Origin: Halichoerus grypus
Lineage: Eukaryota > Chordata > Mammalia > Carnivora > Phocidae
NCBI RefSeq assembly: GCF_964656455.1
Contig: NC_135719.1
Span: 135,407,284-135,471,283, forward strand
Direction of reading: 5' to 3'
DNA: 64,000 nucleotides
A program made the translations under genes and the position numbers. Every line of letters begins with the position of its first letter. The stretch's first letter is position 1. Below the pieces are notes generated by a model. The model made no database searches, was not told the DNA's origin, and was given only the letters and a program-made list of their open reading frames with translations. Shown piece by piece: positions 1 through 11,621 of this stretch.

Positions 1-2515
1 AATAGAAACTGCTTTGAAGGGGAAGAGATGATGGAGCTAGCAGACAAAGACTTCAAGGCATTATATAACATATATGTTCAAAGAACTATCAGAAACCACG
101 GTTATAGGATTAAAAGAAGGTATGAAAATCATGATATCGATAAGAGAGACACTCCTTTCAGAAGACATAACAATTAGAAAAATATATTCACTTAAAAATA
201 GCCCCAAAATACATGAAGAAAAAACTGACTGAATTGATAGAAGAGGCAATTTAATAATAGTTGGAGACTTCTCTATTCCACTTTTAGTAATGGATAGAAC
301 ATCTAGATGAAAGATCAACAAAGAAATAGAACTGAACATCGCTACTAATCAACTAGAGTTAACAGACATTTATAGAACACTCTACCCAATTGCACAGAAT
401 ACACACATGGAACATTTATCAAGATAGAACATATTCTAGGCCATAAAACAAGTCTCAATGAACTCAAAAGGACTTAAATCATAGAGAGTATATTCTATTC
501 TGGAATCAAAATGAGAAATCAATAACATAAATTAGTGGAATCAAATTAGAAACCAATAACATAAAGAAATTTTGGAAATTCCTAATTGAATGGAAATTAA
601 TAATATACTCATAAATTGCTCAATGGGTAAAAGAACTCACAAGTGACATTAGAACATAATTTGACATGAGAGGAAATTAAAATACACGTACCAAATTTAC
701 AGGATGTAGGAAAATCAGTACTCAGAGATAAAGTTTTATCTATAAACCACCTACATTTAAAAAGAAGAGATTTCACAAGTGAATAAAGTTCTACCTAGTT
801 TATTAAAACTAGAAAAAGACAAACAAGACCCAAAGCAAACAGATGGGAGGAAATAGTAAAGATTAGAGGGGAGATAAATAAAATAGGGAATGGGGGTAAA
901 AAATAGAGAAAATCAGTAAAATCACAGTAATTTATTTGAAAAGGTCAACAAAACTGATGAACTATTAGTTTGACTGATTAAGGTATAAAGAAGACTAAAA
1001 GTAATAAAATCAGAAATGAAAGAGGAAACATTACTACTGATCTCACAGAAATAAATAGATGATTAGGCAACACCATGAACAACTGTTGGCCAACAAATTA
1101 GATGAGCTAAAGGAAATGGAAAAATCTGTAGAAAGAAAAGCTACTAAAACTGTCTCAAGAAGAAATAGAAAATCTGCATAGACATAATAAGTAGAAAATA
1201 TTAATTTTGTAAATAATAACAACAAAATTTCCTATAAAGAAAAGCCCAAGACCAGATGACTTCATTGGTAAATTTATGAATACTACCAGATATTTAAAGA
1301 ATTAGCACTGATCCTTCACAAACTGTTCCAAAAAACAGATATGAAAGAAATACCTCCCAATGCATTTTATGTGGACTATATTACTCTGATACCAAAACCA
1401 GATAAAGATACCACAAAAAAACTACAGATTCTACCCCTTATAAATATAGATACAACAATCCTTACAAAATTCTAGAAAACTGGATCTTGTAGCATATTAA
1501 ATTCCGCCATGATCAAGTGGAATTTATCCAAGGAACACAAGACACAAAAAAATAAATAAATGTAATATGCCATATTAATAAAACAAAGGGAAAAAATGTA
1601 CACAATTATCTAAATAGACACAGAGAAAACATTTCACAAACCCTAACACCCTTTCATGATAAAAACAACCAGCAAACTAGGAATAGATGGGAACTTCCCC
1701 AACTTGGTAAAGCCTTTACTAAGATAATACTTAATGGTGAAAGATTGGACACTTTCCCCATAAGACTGGAATGAGACAAAACATCCACTCTTGCCACTTT
1801 ATAATCTAGGGCAATTAGGCAAGGAAATAAAGTAAAAGCTAAATTGGGAAGGAAGAAGTAAAACTATATCTACTTGCAGATGACATAATCCTGTAGAGAA
1901 AAAAAAAATTCTAATAGCCCCCACACACACACACAAACAACCAAAACTACTAGAGCTAATGAAAAAATTCACTAAGACTGCAGAATACAAGATTAACATA
2001 CAAAAATCAGCTTTATTTCCTAAACTATCAAAGAACAACCTGAAAACATATTTATGAGAACAATTACATTTAAAATAACATCAAAAATAATAAAATACCT
2101 AGGCATAACTTTAACAAAATGAATGAAAGGCATGTACATACACAAAAATAAAACACATTGGGATACATTAAAAAAAGATCTAAGCAATTGGAAAGACATT
2201 CCATTTACATAGATTAGAGAAAACTTAATACCGTTAAAATGGCAATGGTCCCCAAATTGATCTACAGGTTCAATCCAATTCCAATCTCAATGCCCACTGT
2301 CCCTTTTACATAGATTGTTAAACTAATTCTAAAATTCATATGGAAATGCAAGGATCCAGAAGAGAAAAAATAGCCTTGAAAAAGAAAAACAAATTTGGAG
2401 GATTCACACTTCCCCATTTCAAGTTTTAATACAAAGCTACAGTAATCAATCAATACAGTGTGGTATTGACAAAAAGATAGACATATAGGTCAATGTAATA
2501 AAATTGTGAGTACAG

Positions 2516-2707
2516 GGGCGCCTGGGTGGCTCAGTCGTTAAGCGTCTGCCTTTGGCTCAGGTCATGATCCCAGGATCCTGGGATCGAGCTCTGCATTGGA
2601 CTCCCTGCTCAGTGGGAAGCCTGTTTCTCCCCCTCCTGCTCCCCCTGCTTGTGTTCCCTCTCTCACTGTCTCTATCTGTCAAATAAATAAATAAAAAGTC
2701 TTAAAAA
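2516..2707 (+). mobile_element. SINEC (tRNA-derived carnivoran SINE)
   Basis: A full-length copy runs from the GGGCGCCTGGGTGGCTCAG head to an AAATAAATAAATAAA tail. It carries the GCGTCTGCCTTTGGCTC body and the TGCTTGTGTTCCCTC 3' part (type B in this annotation). A 15-base target duplication, AAATTGTGAGTACAG, lies at 2501-2515 and 2708-2722. It interrupts the old L1, so it is younger than that element. Confidence 0.96.
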
Positions 2708-3493
2708 AAATTGTGAGTACAGAAATAAACACATAAATTTATGTTAATTGATTGACTGACCACATGACATGTATAGTGCTGAGCCAACTAGATATCACAT
2801 TTGAAAAAATGAAGATGAACTATAACTCACACCATAAACAATATTAGCCTAAATAAATTCTAAACCTAAAAGTAAAAAAAAAAGAGAGAGAGAAAAGAAA
2901 AGAAAAAAAAAAAACCCTAAAAGTAAGAGCTAAAATTACAAAAATTTTACAGAAAAAACAAAAATGAAAACAAAAACTTAGGAGTAAATCTTCATGACTT
3001 TGGGTTAGATAATGGTTTCTTAAATGAGACCAAAAAGGACCATTGCCAAAAGAAAAAATAGATAAATTGGATTCAATCAAAAGATTAAACTTCTGTGTTA
3101 CAGTCAATACCATATAAAAAAATGACAAGACAACCCACAGAATAGGATAAAATATTTGTAAATCATATATCTGATAAGGACTTTTATCCAGAATATACAA
3201 AGTACGCTTTTGATTCAGTAATAAAAAGACAACCCAATTTTTAAAATAGGCAAAATCTATGTATCCAAGAAGATATACAAATCAGCAGTAGGCATATGAA
3301 AAAGATGTTCAACATCATTAGTCATTAGGGGAATGACACTCACTAGGATGCCCATATCAAAAAAAAACAGAGTATAACAAGGTTGGTGAAGATGTGAAGA
3401 AATTGTAACTCTCATACACTGCTGATGAGACTGTAAAATGGTGCAGCTGCTTTGCGAAATAGTTGGATGGTTTCTTAAAATTAAACATAAAAT

Positions 3494-3682
3494 GGGCGCC
3501 TGGGTGGCTCAGTTGGTTAAGCGACTGCCTTCGGCTCAGGTCATGATCCTGGAGTCCCGGGATCAAGTCCCACATCGGGCTCCCTGCTCTGCGGGGAGTC
3601 TGCTCCTCCCTCTGACCCTCCCCCCTCTCATGTGCTCTCTCTCTCATTCTCTCTCTCTCAAATAAATAAAATCTTTAAAAAA
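3494..3682 (+). mobile_element. SINEC, type A body
   Basis: A full-length copy with the GCGACTGCCTTCGGCTC body, a GGAGTCCCGGGATC segment and the CTCTGACCCTCC 3' part (type A in this annotation). The flanking duplication at 3477-3493 and 3683-3701 (AAAATTAAACAT with small differences) shows retrotransposition into the L1 ORF2 end. Confidence 0.96.
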
Positions 3683-4185
3683 AAAATTAAACATATAAAA
3701 TTACGATGGACCCAGCAATTCCACTCCAAGAGAAAGGAAAACATAGGGCCACACAAAATCTTGTACATCGATGTTCATAGAAGTATTATTCACAAGAGAC
3801 AAAAGTGGAAACAACTCAGATGGCCATTAATTAATTGAAAGGATAAATAAAATATGTAAATACAAGGAAATATGGTTTGGCAGTAAAAATGAATGACTGA
3901 CACACTACAATATGAATGAACCTCAAAAACGTGGTGCTAAGTAAAAAGGAAGCCAGTTCAAATGGCCACAGAATATAAAATTCCACTTATATGAAATATC
4001 AAGATTATATCTCAGTAAAATTGCTAAAAGAAAAGAAGACATCTGAGTGGAAGTAACTAAACAAGGAATTATCTAGTTAAATTCAGATGATGAATACCAT
4101 TTGTGAAACAACTTTCATACAGTTCCTGTGCCTGCATCGATTTAAATATCATATCTACTGAACAAAATATAGCCCCTTCATTCTT

Positions 4186-4366
4186 TTTTTTTTTTTTAAT
4201 ATTTTATTTATTTATTTGACAGAGAACACAAGCAGGGGGAGTGGGGGAGGGAGAAGCAGGCTTCCCGCCGAGCGGGGAACCCGATGCGGGGCTTGATCCC
4301 AGGACCCCGGGATCATGACCTGAGCCGAAGGCAGCCGCTTAACCGACTGAGCCACCCAGGCGCCCC
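4186..4366 (-). mobile_element. SINEC, type B, minus strand
   Basis: The T-rich tail lies at the left and the head (GGCGCCCC on the plus strand) ends at 4366. The target duplication GCCCCTTCATTCTT is at 4172-4185 and 4369-4382. It inserted just past the 3' end of the old L1. Confidence 0.96.
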
Positions 4367-4382
4367 TGGCCCCTTCATTCTT

Positions 4383-4804
4383 ACTGAGGTTCCAGAACAC
4401 CACTGAAATTCCTTCTTATCAAGTAGAACTTTTAAAATATAGTGTATATTTTTATATTTTTCTCTTCTCATGCTTCTAGCTTTAGGTCACTTCTAACCTG
4501 GCCCAATTTATCCCCCAACAATTATTTGAAACTGAGTTGGTAATATTGTTCATCATGAAGCTAGTGTAATCAAATAAGATTCAAAAGCGAGATGTTCTGC
4601 ATATTCTCTCTAGAAGTGTATAGGTGCGGTTACTTGGGATTTATTTTATCTTTTGCTTAAAATGTTGCTCTTCCAGTTTTAAAATTACAGAATATGCATT
4701 AGGTGGATGGTGTAGTCAAAAGTCATAGCTTGCTTTCTTTGTTTCTTAAAGAAAAAAGGATGAGTGGTCATTTTTAGAAGGACACTGTAAAATCCTTTGT
4801 ATTG
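4383..4804. other. No recognised feature
   Basis: AT-rich unique-looking sequence. I see no gene, RNA or repeat family here. Confidence 0.5.
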
Positions 4805-4820
4805 AAAGTGCTTCTACTTA

Positions 4821-5017
4821 GGGGCGCCTGGGTGGCTCAGTTGGTTAAGCGACTGCCTTCTGCTCAGGTCATGATCCTGGAGTCCCTGGATAGAGTCCCG
4901 CATTGGGCTCCCTGCTCAGCAGGGAGTCTGCTTCTCCCTCTGACCCTCCTCCCTCTCATGCTCTCTCTCTATCTCATTCTCTCTCTCAAATAAATAAATA
5001 AAATCTTAAAAAAAAAA
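4821..5017 (+). mobile_element. SINEC, type A
   Basis: Full-length type A copy with an A tail of about 14. The target duplication AAAGTGCTTCTACTTA is at 4805-4820 and, with one mismatch, at 5018-5033. Confidence 0.96.
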
Positions 5018-5033
5018 AAAGTGCTTCTATTTA

Positions 5034-6149
5034 AATGCTGTGCTACTTGGTATTTTAGTCATAATCACATGGGAGGTGAACAAAATGAATTGGAGAATGG
5101 ATAGTACCAGAATGGCTGTGAGTTAAATGTTGTTGAGATTGATTGGTGGGGACCTAAGTGCTTATTGTTTTGTTTTGCTTTTTTGTGTGTGTGTCTTTTT
5201 ATTAGATTCTCAAAGAAATTTTGGTTATAAAAAACAAAATCTGTAACAAAATATAAGTAATGAAGGACTCAGGTTGAGTAGATAACATGTGAGAAGATAA
5301 ATCCATTGGCTAAAATAAAGTTAGAATTTAAAAGAGAAATGCAATTTTTTTACATTTAAGAGAAATGCCATTATGTAATCTAATATCAATTGATAAATAT
5401 CTTATGTGAAATATAAGAATGTATAAAAGTCATATTCTGTTTCAGTCATAGAATAACATACGAGAAGTTATTAGGACTCTACACCATCAGAACACATGAT
5501 AAATAGAGATGGTGATAGATAGATGATAGAGAAATAGAGATATAGATAGATACAGATAAAAATTTCTTCTACTCCTAACATGATTTTTTCCTTAAGTCTC
5601 CTTTTTTGTCTGTGTTAAGCTCCTATTGCCATGGGGCCCCAATGGCACATATGAGATCATTCCTTTTTAAAATATCTAAGATCACAAGAAAATAAACATT
5701 GATATGCAATATCATCTAGAAGATAAAAGCATTTATGAAAACAAAGTAAGCTTTTCTTACTTTTTTTCATTTTCTTTCTCCTACTCAAATGTTGAGATTT
5801 GGGTGGCCAAGGAAAAATGACATAGGGAGAGGAGCATTTGAGGATTCTGGATTATAGCAGAGTGGATTCTATGTGTCACAACTGAAGGCATGAATTGATT
5901 CTAAAGTAAGCAGGCTCAGATTCTTGGCTGAAATTTTTATCCAAAAAGAACCTAGAATCTTTCTGATCTATTATTGAAAGACTTCTAAAAATATCTTAGT
6001 TTTCTATAAGCAATTATACTGCTTGACAATGGCAACATAAGAGATCGTCATCATTTCATACACCTCAACAAACTGTGAAGTAATATATGAAAAAGTGATC
6101 TTCCAAGGAGTATCTCGACCAGAGAAAGAAAGCTAGCTAGATAAGTCAG
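5034..6149. other. No recognised gene; short GATA repeat inside
   Basis: AT-rich sequence with no recognised coding or repeat signature, apart from an imperfect GATA/GATAGA microsatellite at about 5513-5558. Confidence 0.5.
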
Positions 6150-6634
6150 CGATATCCACAATAACACTGTGTAACAAAGCAACCCCACACTTAGTGGCTT
6201 AAAACAATTATTCATTCTCATGGCCACAGGTTAGCTGAGATGGCTCTGCTTCAGGAGGCTATGGCCCTGTGGGTCAGCTGGGATTTGGCTGATCTAGGCT
6301 GGTTTTGGTTAAACTCATCTCCAGATAGTGGCTTCAGGTAGGTTCTGTAGCTCTCATTTTTCTGAGAACATATTTCCCAGATCAAATTAATCTTTTGGTG
6401 ATAACAGAAGAAAAGATAGCCAGCACCTGATGCTGGTTAAGTCTAGGGTGAAACTGACATGTTCTCACCTGTGCCCAGGATCCATTGGTCAAAATGAGTC
6501 TCATGGCAAAGCCCCCTATTCATAGGGTGGAAAATACACCCTGCCACTAATGGTTAGATTTTCAAAACCATATGTAAAAGGTCCCAGATACGGGCAGGGT
6601 TGAAGTTTTGTGAATGTTAATTTAGTCTACCACA
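6150..6634 (-). mobile_element. MLT1-type (ERVL-MaLR) LTR fossil
   Basis: Read on the minus strand the element begins TGTGGTAGACTAAATT. Near its other end (6165-6205 on the plus strand) is the characteristic TGTAACAAAGCAACCCCACACTTAGTGGCTTAAAACA tract, split here only by small changes. This fits the older MLT1 subfamilies (MLT1H to K group). The middle is degraded. Only the LTR is visible and no internal retroviral genes are attached. The right end is copied in a tandem duplication (6619-6763). Confidence 0.65.
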
Positions 6635-6763
6635 TATGGGGTTATATAACATTGTCTCCATAAACGATATTTATGGAAGTCTCCAATCTGAATTTAGTCT
6701 ACCACATATGGGGTTATATAACATTGTCTCCGTAAATGATATTTATTGGAAGTCTCCAATCTG
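6619..6763. repeat. 72-bp tandem duplication
   Basis: Copy 1 is 6619-6690 and copy 2 is 6691-6763. They differ by two substitutions and one inserted T. Each copy starts with the last 16 bases of the MLT1-type LTR and continues through about 56 bases of flank. The low divergence shows that the duplication is far younger than the LTR. Confidence 0.93.
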
Positions 6764-7289
6764 AAGTTTGCAATATCTCATTATTTCTGCTGAGGACCAT
6801 TTCCATTTGAAATGTCTTTCATTTGCCTGGAATTATAGCAATCATAACAATAGATCATATAGGTCATATTTTCTGGAAATTTATAAAAATTAAAAAGGCT
6901 GAGCAAATGGAAAATCATATTCCAAGTCTGTGTTTTTATTGGTTATATATTCAATATTATTTCTATATATTGGAAATAAGCTAGTGGATTGTCTTTCAGC
7001 AAATTATTAACTTCCTTCAACGCTCAGCTCAAGTTTCAAAATGTCTATTCATCTTGATTTCTAATAAGGACTCTTATCTGTATTGTTTTTTGATAGTCAA
7101 TACATACTGGTGTATTGCATGGTAGCCAAATGTCTGTTTCTTCAATGCAGTGTGATTACAATGAGAATCAGGCCATTTTTTGTTTACTGATAACATGGAG
7201 AACATATATAGTCTTATGCAACCTGAAATGGCACCAAAATCCTTAACTTACGCTTTACAATTTCACAATAAATGTAGGGCGTTATTATA
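6764..7289. other. No recognised feature
   Basis: AT-rich, unique-looking sequence. Open frames are short and show no family resemblance. Confidence 0.5.
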
Positions 7290-8092
7290 TTAGAAATGCA
7301 GATACACAGCTTGTCTGTAGCAAAGTATGGATTAGCTGTGTTCTCTATTCAAGATATCACCAGACTGAAATCAAGGTGTCAGCTGGGACTGCTAGAACAT
7401 CTGAGGCTTGGGGCTATCTTGCATGATCATTGGTTCTTTTTTTATTTTTTTAAGATTTTATTTATTTATTTGTCAGAGAGAGAGAGAGCATAAACAGGGG
7501 GAATGGCACGCAAAGGGAGAAGCAGGCTCCCTGCTGAGCAAGGAGCCCAATGCAGGACTCGTTCCCAGGACCCTGGGATCATGACCTGAGCTGAAGGCAG
7601 ACACTTAACCAACTGAGCCACCCAGGCGTCCCAAAATCATTGTTTCTTGGCAGAATTTATATTGTTGTAACAGTGTGTCTGAGGTCCCTATTTTCTTGTT
7701 GGCTCTCAGCAGGGGATGCTCTTGCTCCTAGAGGCCTCCCTTAGGTCTTTGCTATGTAGCCTCTTCTCTCATAACATGGCTCTTTACTTTCTTCCAAGCC
7801 AGCGGGAGAGTGCTAAAAACCTCAACTGATTAGGTCAGACCCACTCAGAATAATTTCCCTTTTGATGAACTCAAAGTCAACTGACTGGGGCCCTTAATTA
7901 TATATGTGAATTCCTTTTGCTATATAACTTCATATATTCATATGAGCAATATTTCATCATGATTATATATATATCCCATATATATACACTCTACATATAT
8001 CTATGATATATATACATCATGCATGTATACTTATAAATTATACATATGTATAATATGGATATTATATTTATGTATATGTGTATATATCACCA
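7290..8092 (-). mobile_element. Probable MaLR-like LTR fossil with AT-rich end, split by a SINE
   Basis: The plus-strand text AGACTGAAATCAAGGTGTCAG near 7362, then GAGGTCCCTATTTTCTTGTTGGCTCTCAGC near 7681 (broken by small differences), and TGATTAGGTCAGACCCACTCAG near 7828 match the reverse of a widespread mammalian LTR-like repeat. I judge it MLT1-related but cannot fix the subfamily. The SINE at 7439-7635 interrupts it. The segment 7895-8092 has degenerated to AT-rich microsatellite-like DNA. Confidence 0.5.
7439..7635 (-). mobile_element. SINEC, type B, minus strand
   Basis: The tail is at the left and the head ends CCAGGCGTCCC near 7632. The target duplication ATCATTGGTTCTT (7426-7438) is matched by ATCATTGTTTCTT (7636-7648). 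Several CpG sites have decayed, which suggests moderate age. Confidence 0.95.
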
Positions 8093-8228
8093 GCTATAGC
8101 CATGTTGCAAAGCCCAACTAATAGGGTAATTTCTTTTGACTTCATAAACTGACAAAATAGCTCAAATGCGATCATGAGTCATAGGAGTGGTCAAGTAATT
8201 TCTAGCAACCAAAATATCATACATTCAT

Positions 8229-8277
8229 GACCTGGGCCGAAGGCAGTCGCTTAACCAACTGAGCCACCCAGGCGCCC
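8229..8277 (-). mobile_element. 49-bp tailless SINEC fragment with target duplication
   Basis: Only the first 49 bases of a SINEC head are present (minus strand, from GGGCGCC to CAGGTC). There is no A tail and no 3' half. A perfect 18-base duplication, AAAATATCATACATTCAT, flanks it at 8211-8228 and 8278-8295. The fragment ends where the SINE would continue ATGA and the target supplies the same ATGA, so reverse transcription probably primed internally on four matching bases. It fits the known class of tailless retropseudogenes. Confidence 0.93.
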
Positions 8278-8323
8278 AAAATATCATACATTCATTAGGA
8301 AAGCAAATACTGATCTTCAGTAT

Positions 8324-8435
8324 TTTTTTTTTAAGATCTTATTTTTAGGTACTCTCTCTACCTAACATGGGGCTTGAACTCACAACCCTGAGATCAAGAG
8401 TCGCATGCTCCACCGACTATGCCAGCTGGGCGCCC
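8324..8435 (-). mobile_element. Short old SINEC-related copy, minus strand
   Basis: The body, ACATGGGGCTTGAACTCACAA then CCCTGAGATCAAGAGTCGCATGCTC across 8366-8411, belongs to an older, shorter carnivoran SINE type and ends in the usual GGGCGCCCC head. The target duplication CTTCAGTAT is at 8315-8323 and 8436-8444. Confidence 0.9.
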
Positions 8436-8598
8436 CTTCAGTATGTTTGTATAATCAATTAATGGATAAATTAGCTGTCATTCTCTTGTTTACCAAAATC
8501 TTAAACATGGGTAAAAAATAATAAAAAAACTGCTAGTAGTATGTTAGAGATGTAGACTTTTCACATGTGTTATCATTTTACATTATTTAAAATAATGA

Positions 8599-8837
8599 GG
8601 GGCACCTGGGGTGGCTCAATCAGTTAAAAGTCCGACTCTTGGTTTCAGCTCAGGTCATGATCTCACCAACTTGAGATCAAGCCCCACATTGGGCTCTGTG
8701 CTCAGTGCAGATTACTGCTTCAGATTCTCTCTCCCTCTCCTTCCAGCTCATGTGCACATACTCTCTCTCTCTCTCAAATAAATAAATAAGTAATCTAAAA
8801 AATAAATAATAAAATAAAATAAAAAAGTAAAATAAAA
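8599..8837 (+). mobile_element. SINEC, older subfamily, plus strand
   Basis: The head is GGGGCACCTGGGGTGGCTC, followed by the older CCGACTCTTGGTTTC body. The 3' end is an expanded A-rich tail of AAATA and AAAAT units. The target duplication TAAAATAATGA is at 8588-8598 and 8838-8848. Confidence 0.93.
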
Positions 8838-8848
8838 TAAAATAATGA

Positions 8849-9779
8849 ATGTTTCCAAGCCAATGGTAAGCACTTATTTAACATTTAACATTTGGATCAT
8901 AATTTTTTACCTCTCTCTATACCTGACATATTCCCAATCTGGACCTGGAACTATTAATAATAAATTGCATGCTTGTTTAAAAAAACTGGAGTACCCTCCC
9001 AATATTATAATTCATTATGTCATAAGGGGGAAATATGAGGGGGTAGGGAAAAATAAAGGTGGGATACAAGATATAAGAAAGAAGGAAAAATAAGGAGGAA
9101 AGGCTGAAACCCAACTTACTAGAAATTTTCAAGTTTCAAGTCTCAAAACCCTTCAAAACTCTTTGTTCTTAGATATGTGTCTCTACTGTGCTCTTCTCTG
9201 AAAAAGAAGCCCTGACTTCTTTCATATTTATTTTAAATTGCCTCACTGATGAGAACCATTCCTTGGAATATTGCTGACCTTTTCTAATTCACTACTGAAG
9301 ATCAACTTAGCCAAAATATCTGAACATCCAAAGCTTATTTTTAATGCCTATTCATCCTCCACATTCTGTATCCTTCTCCTGTCTTTTTCTGTCCCTGGCT
9401 CCAGATGCCCACTACACTGTAGCAGCCTAACTACCATCATTTAGAGTCACCACTGAACTACCAGACGTTTTTCTAGGTCTCAGTTTTTCTGTTCTCAATC
9501 CAAATATGCCTGTCCTCTTGTATTTGTTGTACTCATGTTGCCCTTTGGGGGATTAGTGGACCCCAGACAAATGAAGTGCAGACCACTGTGGTCTTCAGAT
9601 GGTTGTTGATGTAGCTCTAACATCCAACATCTCATGGTGTGGTTTGAATATATTTCAGAAGATACAGACAGAGAAAATACTTTCCACCCCATCCCTCCCA
9701 CTAGGAAGGTGGCCTCCTGTGACATTCAGGACTAGATGGTTTCTGGAATTTTTGTGGTTGTTAAAATTTGAAGAAGAAA
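8849..9779. other. No recognised gene; source of a templated inverted copy
   Basis: Mixed AT-rich sequence without a recognised family. Bases 9195-9226 are repeated in inverted orientation at about 10681-10710 (see findings). Overlapping short open frames on both strands look like chance. Confidence 0.45.
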
Positions 9780-9935
9780 TGAAAAAAAAATATATATATA
9801 TATAGATGGATGAATATAAACTATATATCTGTACATGAAATATTTATGAAATTTATATAACTCATGTATAAAATATATATGAAATTTTATATATATATTA
9901 TATATATATATTATATATATATATCCATACATCTA
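9780..9935. repeat. AT-rich microsatellite (TA)n
   Basis: Runs of ATATAT interrupted by GATGGATG and GAAATTTATA segments. The short tyrosine/isoleucine-rich open frame that crosses it on the minus strand is a product of the repeat. Confidence 0.95.
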
Positions 9936-10600
9936 CACATATAAACACCTGGATTTAATGATACAGCTTTTAAAAGCATATCTGGATTCTCTACAAAAAT
10001 TAGGTATAACTTAGCTAAGGAGTTATTAGCTATAAAAACCTTAAAGAGTTCCCCTTTGGCTCAGGTGAAGTATTTGAACTTTTGGGGGGCATAAATAATA
10101 ACTATATAAAAGGAGAGAGGAATAGTAGTAGGGTTTTTTTGTGTATAGATGGGTACTCCACCTGCTTCTTGGGGCTCCAGGTGACCCCTCCTTAGTACAG
10201 ATCAATGGGGGCCTAATAAATGTTTTTATAAACACACCAGGGGAGGAAAAATCCCTAGGCCTCAACGTAGAAAGCAGCCCTTTAGAATCTGAGGCTGTGG
10301 ACATCTACAAGCTGAGTAGATGTTCCTGGATGACCAATAGGGAGACTCCATGTGATGAAGTACGTTTAGTACATGGCAGTCTCCTCCGAACACTCTTTGT
10401 GGTTGTGTGTAATCACCATGCTCTACCTATGCACTGTATTTCTTTCATGGCATACAGAATGCTCAATATAGGCTGGCCAATTTTTTTTTTTTTTTTAGTA
10501 TGTCAAGGTTGAAGAAAAGTTGAAGGAGCAGTGCAAACAATTCTTTGCACCGAACTCTCCCAATTGTTAACAATTTACTAATGTTACTACAATTTACCGC
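9936..10600. other. No recognised gene
   Basis: Holds a 123-codon open frame at 10141-10512 (plus) with no recognisable domain and an F-rich end made by a T15 run near 10482. I do not call it a gene. Bases 10555-10600 resemble a common L1 3'-region text (AATTGTTAACAATTTACTA), but only weakly. Confidence 0.4.
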
Positions 10601-10680
10601 ATATACAATACACACACACACATATATATGATATATATAAATATATAAAATATGCTATATATTATATATATGTATGTATA
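10601..10680. repeat. CA/TA microsatellite
   Basis: A short (CA)n run at 10608-10621 passes into (TA)n-rich sequence, which continues beyond a 30-base insert at 10681-10710. Confidence 0.9.
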
Positions 10681-10710
10681 ATGAAAGAAGTCAGGGCTTC
10701 TTTTCAGAGA

Positions 10711-11403
10711 ATATATAATAGTCTCTGGCATTAATCTAACTACTGAAGTTTCTTTGCCATGAATTTACCTCTCCCTTCTCCCTCAAGTTTTAAGAACAGA
10801 AAATAAAGTGCACTACGTGACTTCAAGCTGTAATTTCCACTGAAATTGTTGAAATCATAAATTGCAAGTGGGAACCAAAAGATGAAATTACTTTTCTAAT
10901 ACCCCACCCAGGTACCTTTTATTTTTATATGATGGATGTTTCTGCCAAGTCCACCAACACCAAATTTGCACACAATTGCTATTAAAAATAACTTTTTTCC
11001 CCTTTACATAAAGAAACAGACAAGAACAAGCACTAAGTTAAAAACTGTTGCCACTTTTAAAAAAATCATTTTGGGCACAGATGATTTTTTTCAGTAATTA
11101 AAGTTAAAAAAAGGAATCAATAACAATAAAAGAATCAATAACAAAAAACACCCCCCAAATCAAATTGTTACTCATTTACCACATGGGAGATGGTCTAAGG
11201 AGATGTTTCTTCATTCTTCTTGCTTCAGGGAAATCCTTTCTTAATGACAGTGTAAGATGAAAAAAGGTTCTATCATATGTAAACGATTTGAAAGCATATT
11301 TTTAAAGAAACTATTTTAAACCTCTCATAATAGACCTAATATGAGTATCATTTACTCACTAAAGATGACAATACTTTTAAAATCATGATTGCAGAAAGCC
11401 TTT
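10711..11403. other. No recognised feature
   Basis: AT-rich unique-looking DNA. I see no repeat family or gene. Confidence 0.5.
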
Positions 11404-11417
11404 AAAAACACAATATA

Positions 11418-11613
11418 GGGGCGCCTGGGTGGCTCAGTTGGTTAAGCGTCTGCCTTCGGCTCAGGTCATAATCCCAGGGTCCTGGGATCAAGCCCCGCAT
11501 GGGGCTCCCTGCTCAGCGAGGAGTCTGCTTGTCCCTCTCCCTCTCCCTGCTGCTCCACCTACTTGTGCTCTCTATCTCTCTGTCAAATAAATGAATAAAA
11601 TCTTTAAAAAAAA
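11418..11613 (+). mobile_element. SINEC, type B-like
   Basis: Full-length copy with the GCGTCTGCCTTCGGCTC body and an AAATGAATAAAATCTTT tail. A flanking ACAATATA duplication lies at its ends (about 11410-11417 with one indel, and 11614-11621). Confidence 0.94.
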
Positions 11614-11621
11614 ACAATATA

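Larger units (their letters stand above)
1..4060 (+). mobile_element. Old degraded L1 (LINE-1), ORF1-like piece, ORF2 and 3' end
   Basis: An ancient mammalian L1 (L1M type) reads left to right. Bases 1-170 resemble L1 ORF1 or its upstream sequence. From about 200 the text matches the ORF2 endonuclease part, so most of ORF1 and the start of ORF2 are missing. Bases 1240-1450 correspond to the start of the reverse transcriptase, including a recognisable IPKPDKDT-like stretch near 1390. Bases 1850-1890 match the region of the catalytic box (an LYLQMT-like reading near 1865, where active copies have FADD). Bases 3040-3480 are the C-terminal part of ORF2, and the 3' untranslated part ends near 4060. 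Stops and frameshifts are everywhere, so it is inactive. Two SINEs are inserted in it. The left boundary lies outside the window. Confidence 0.85.

Noticed and set aside
10141..10512. 123-codon open frame on the plus strand
   Set aside because: No domain or family is recognised, its end is a translated T run, and the opposite strand has an equally open frame in the same place.
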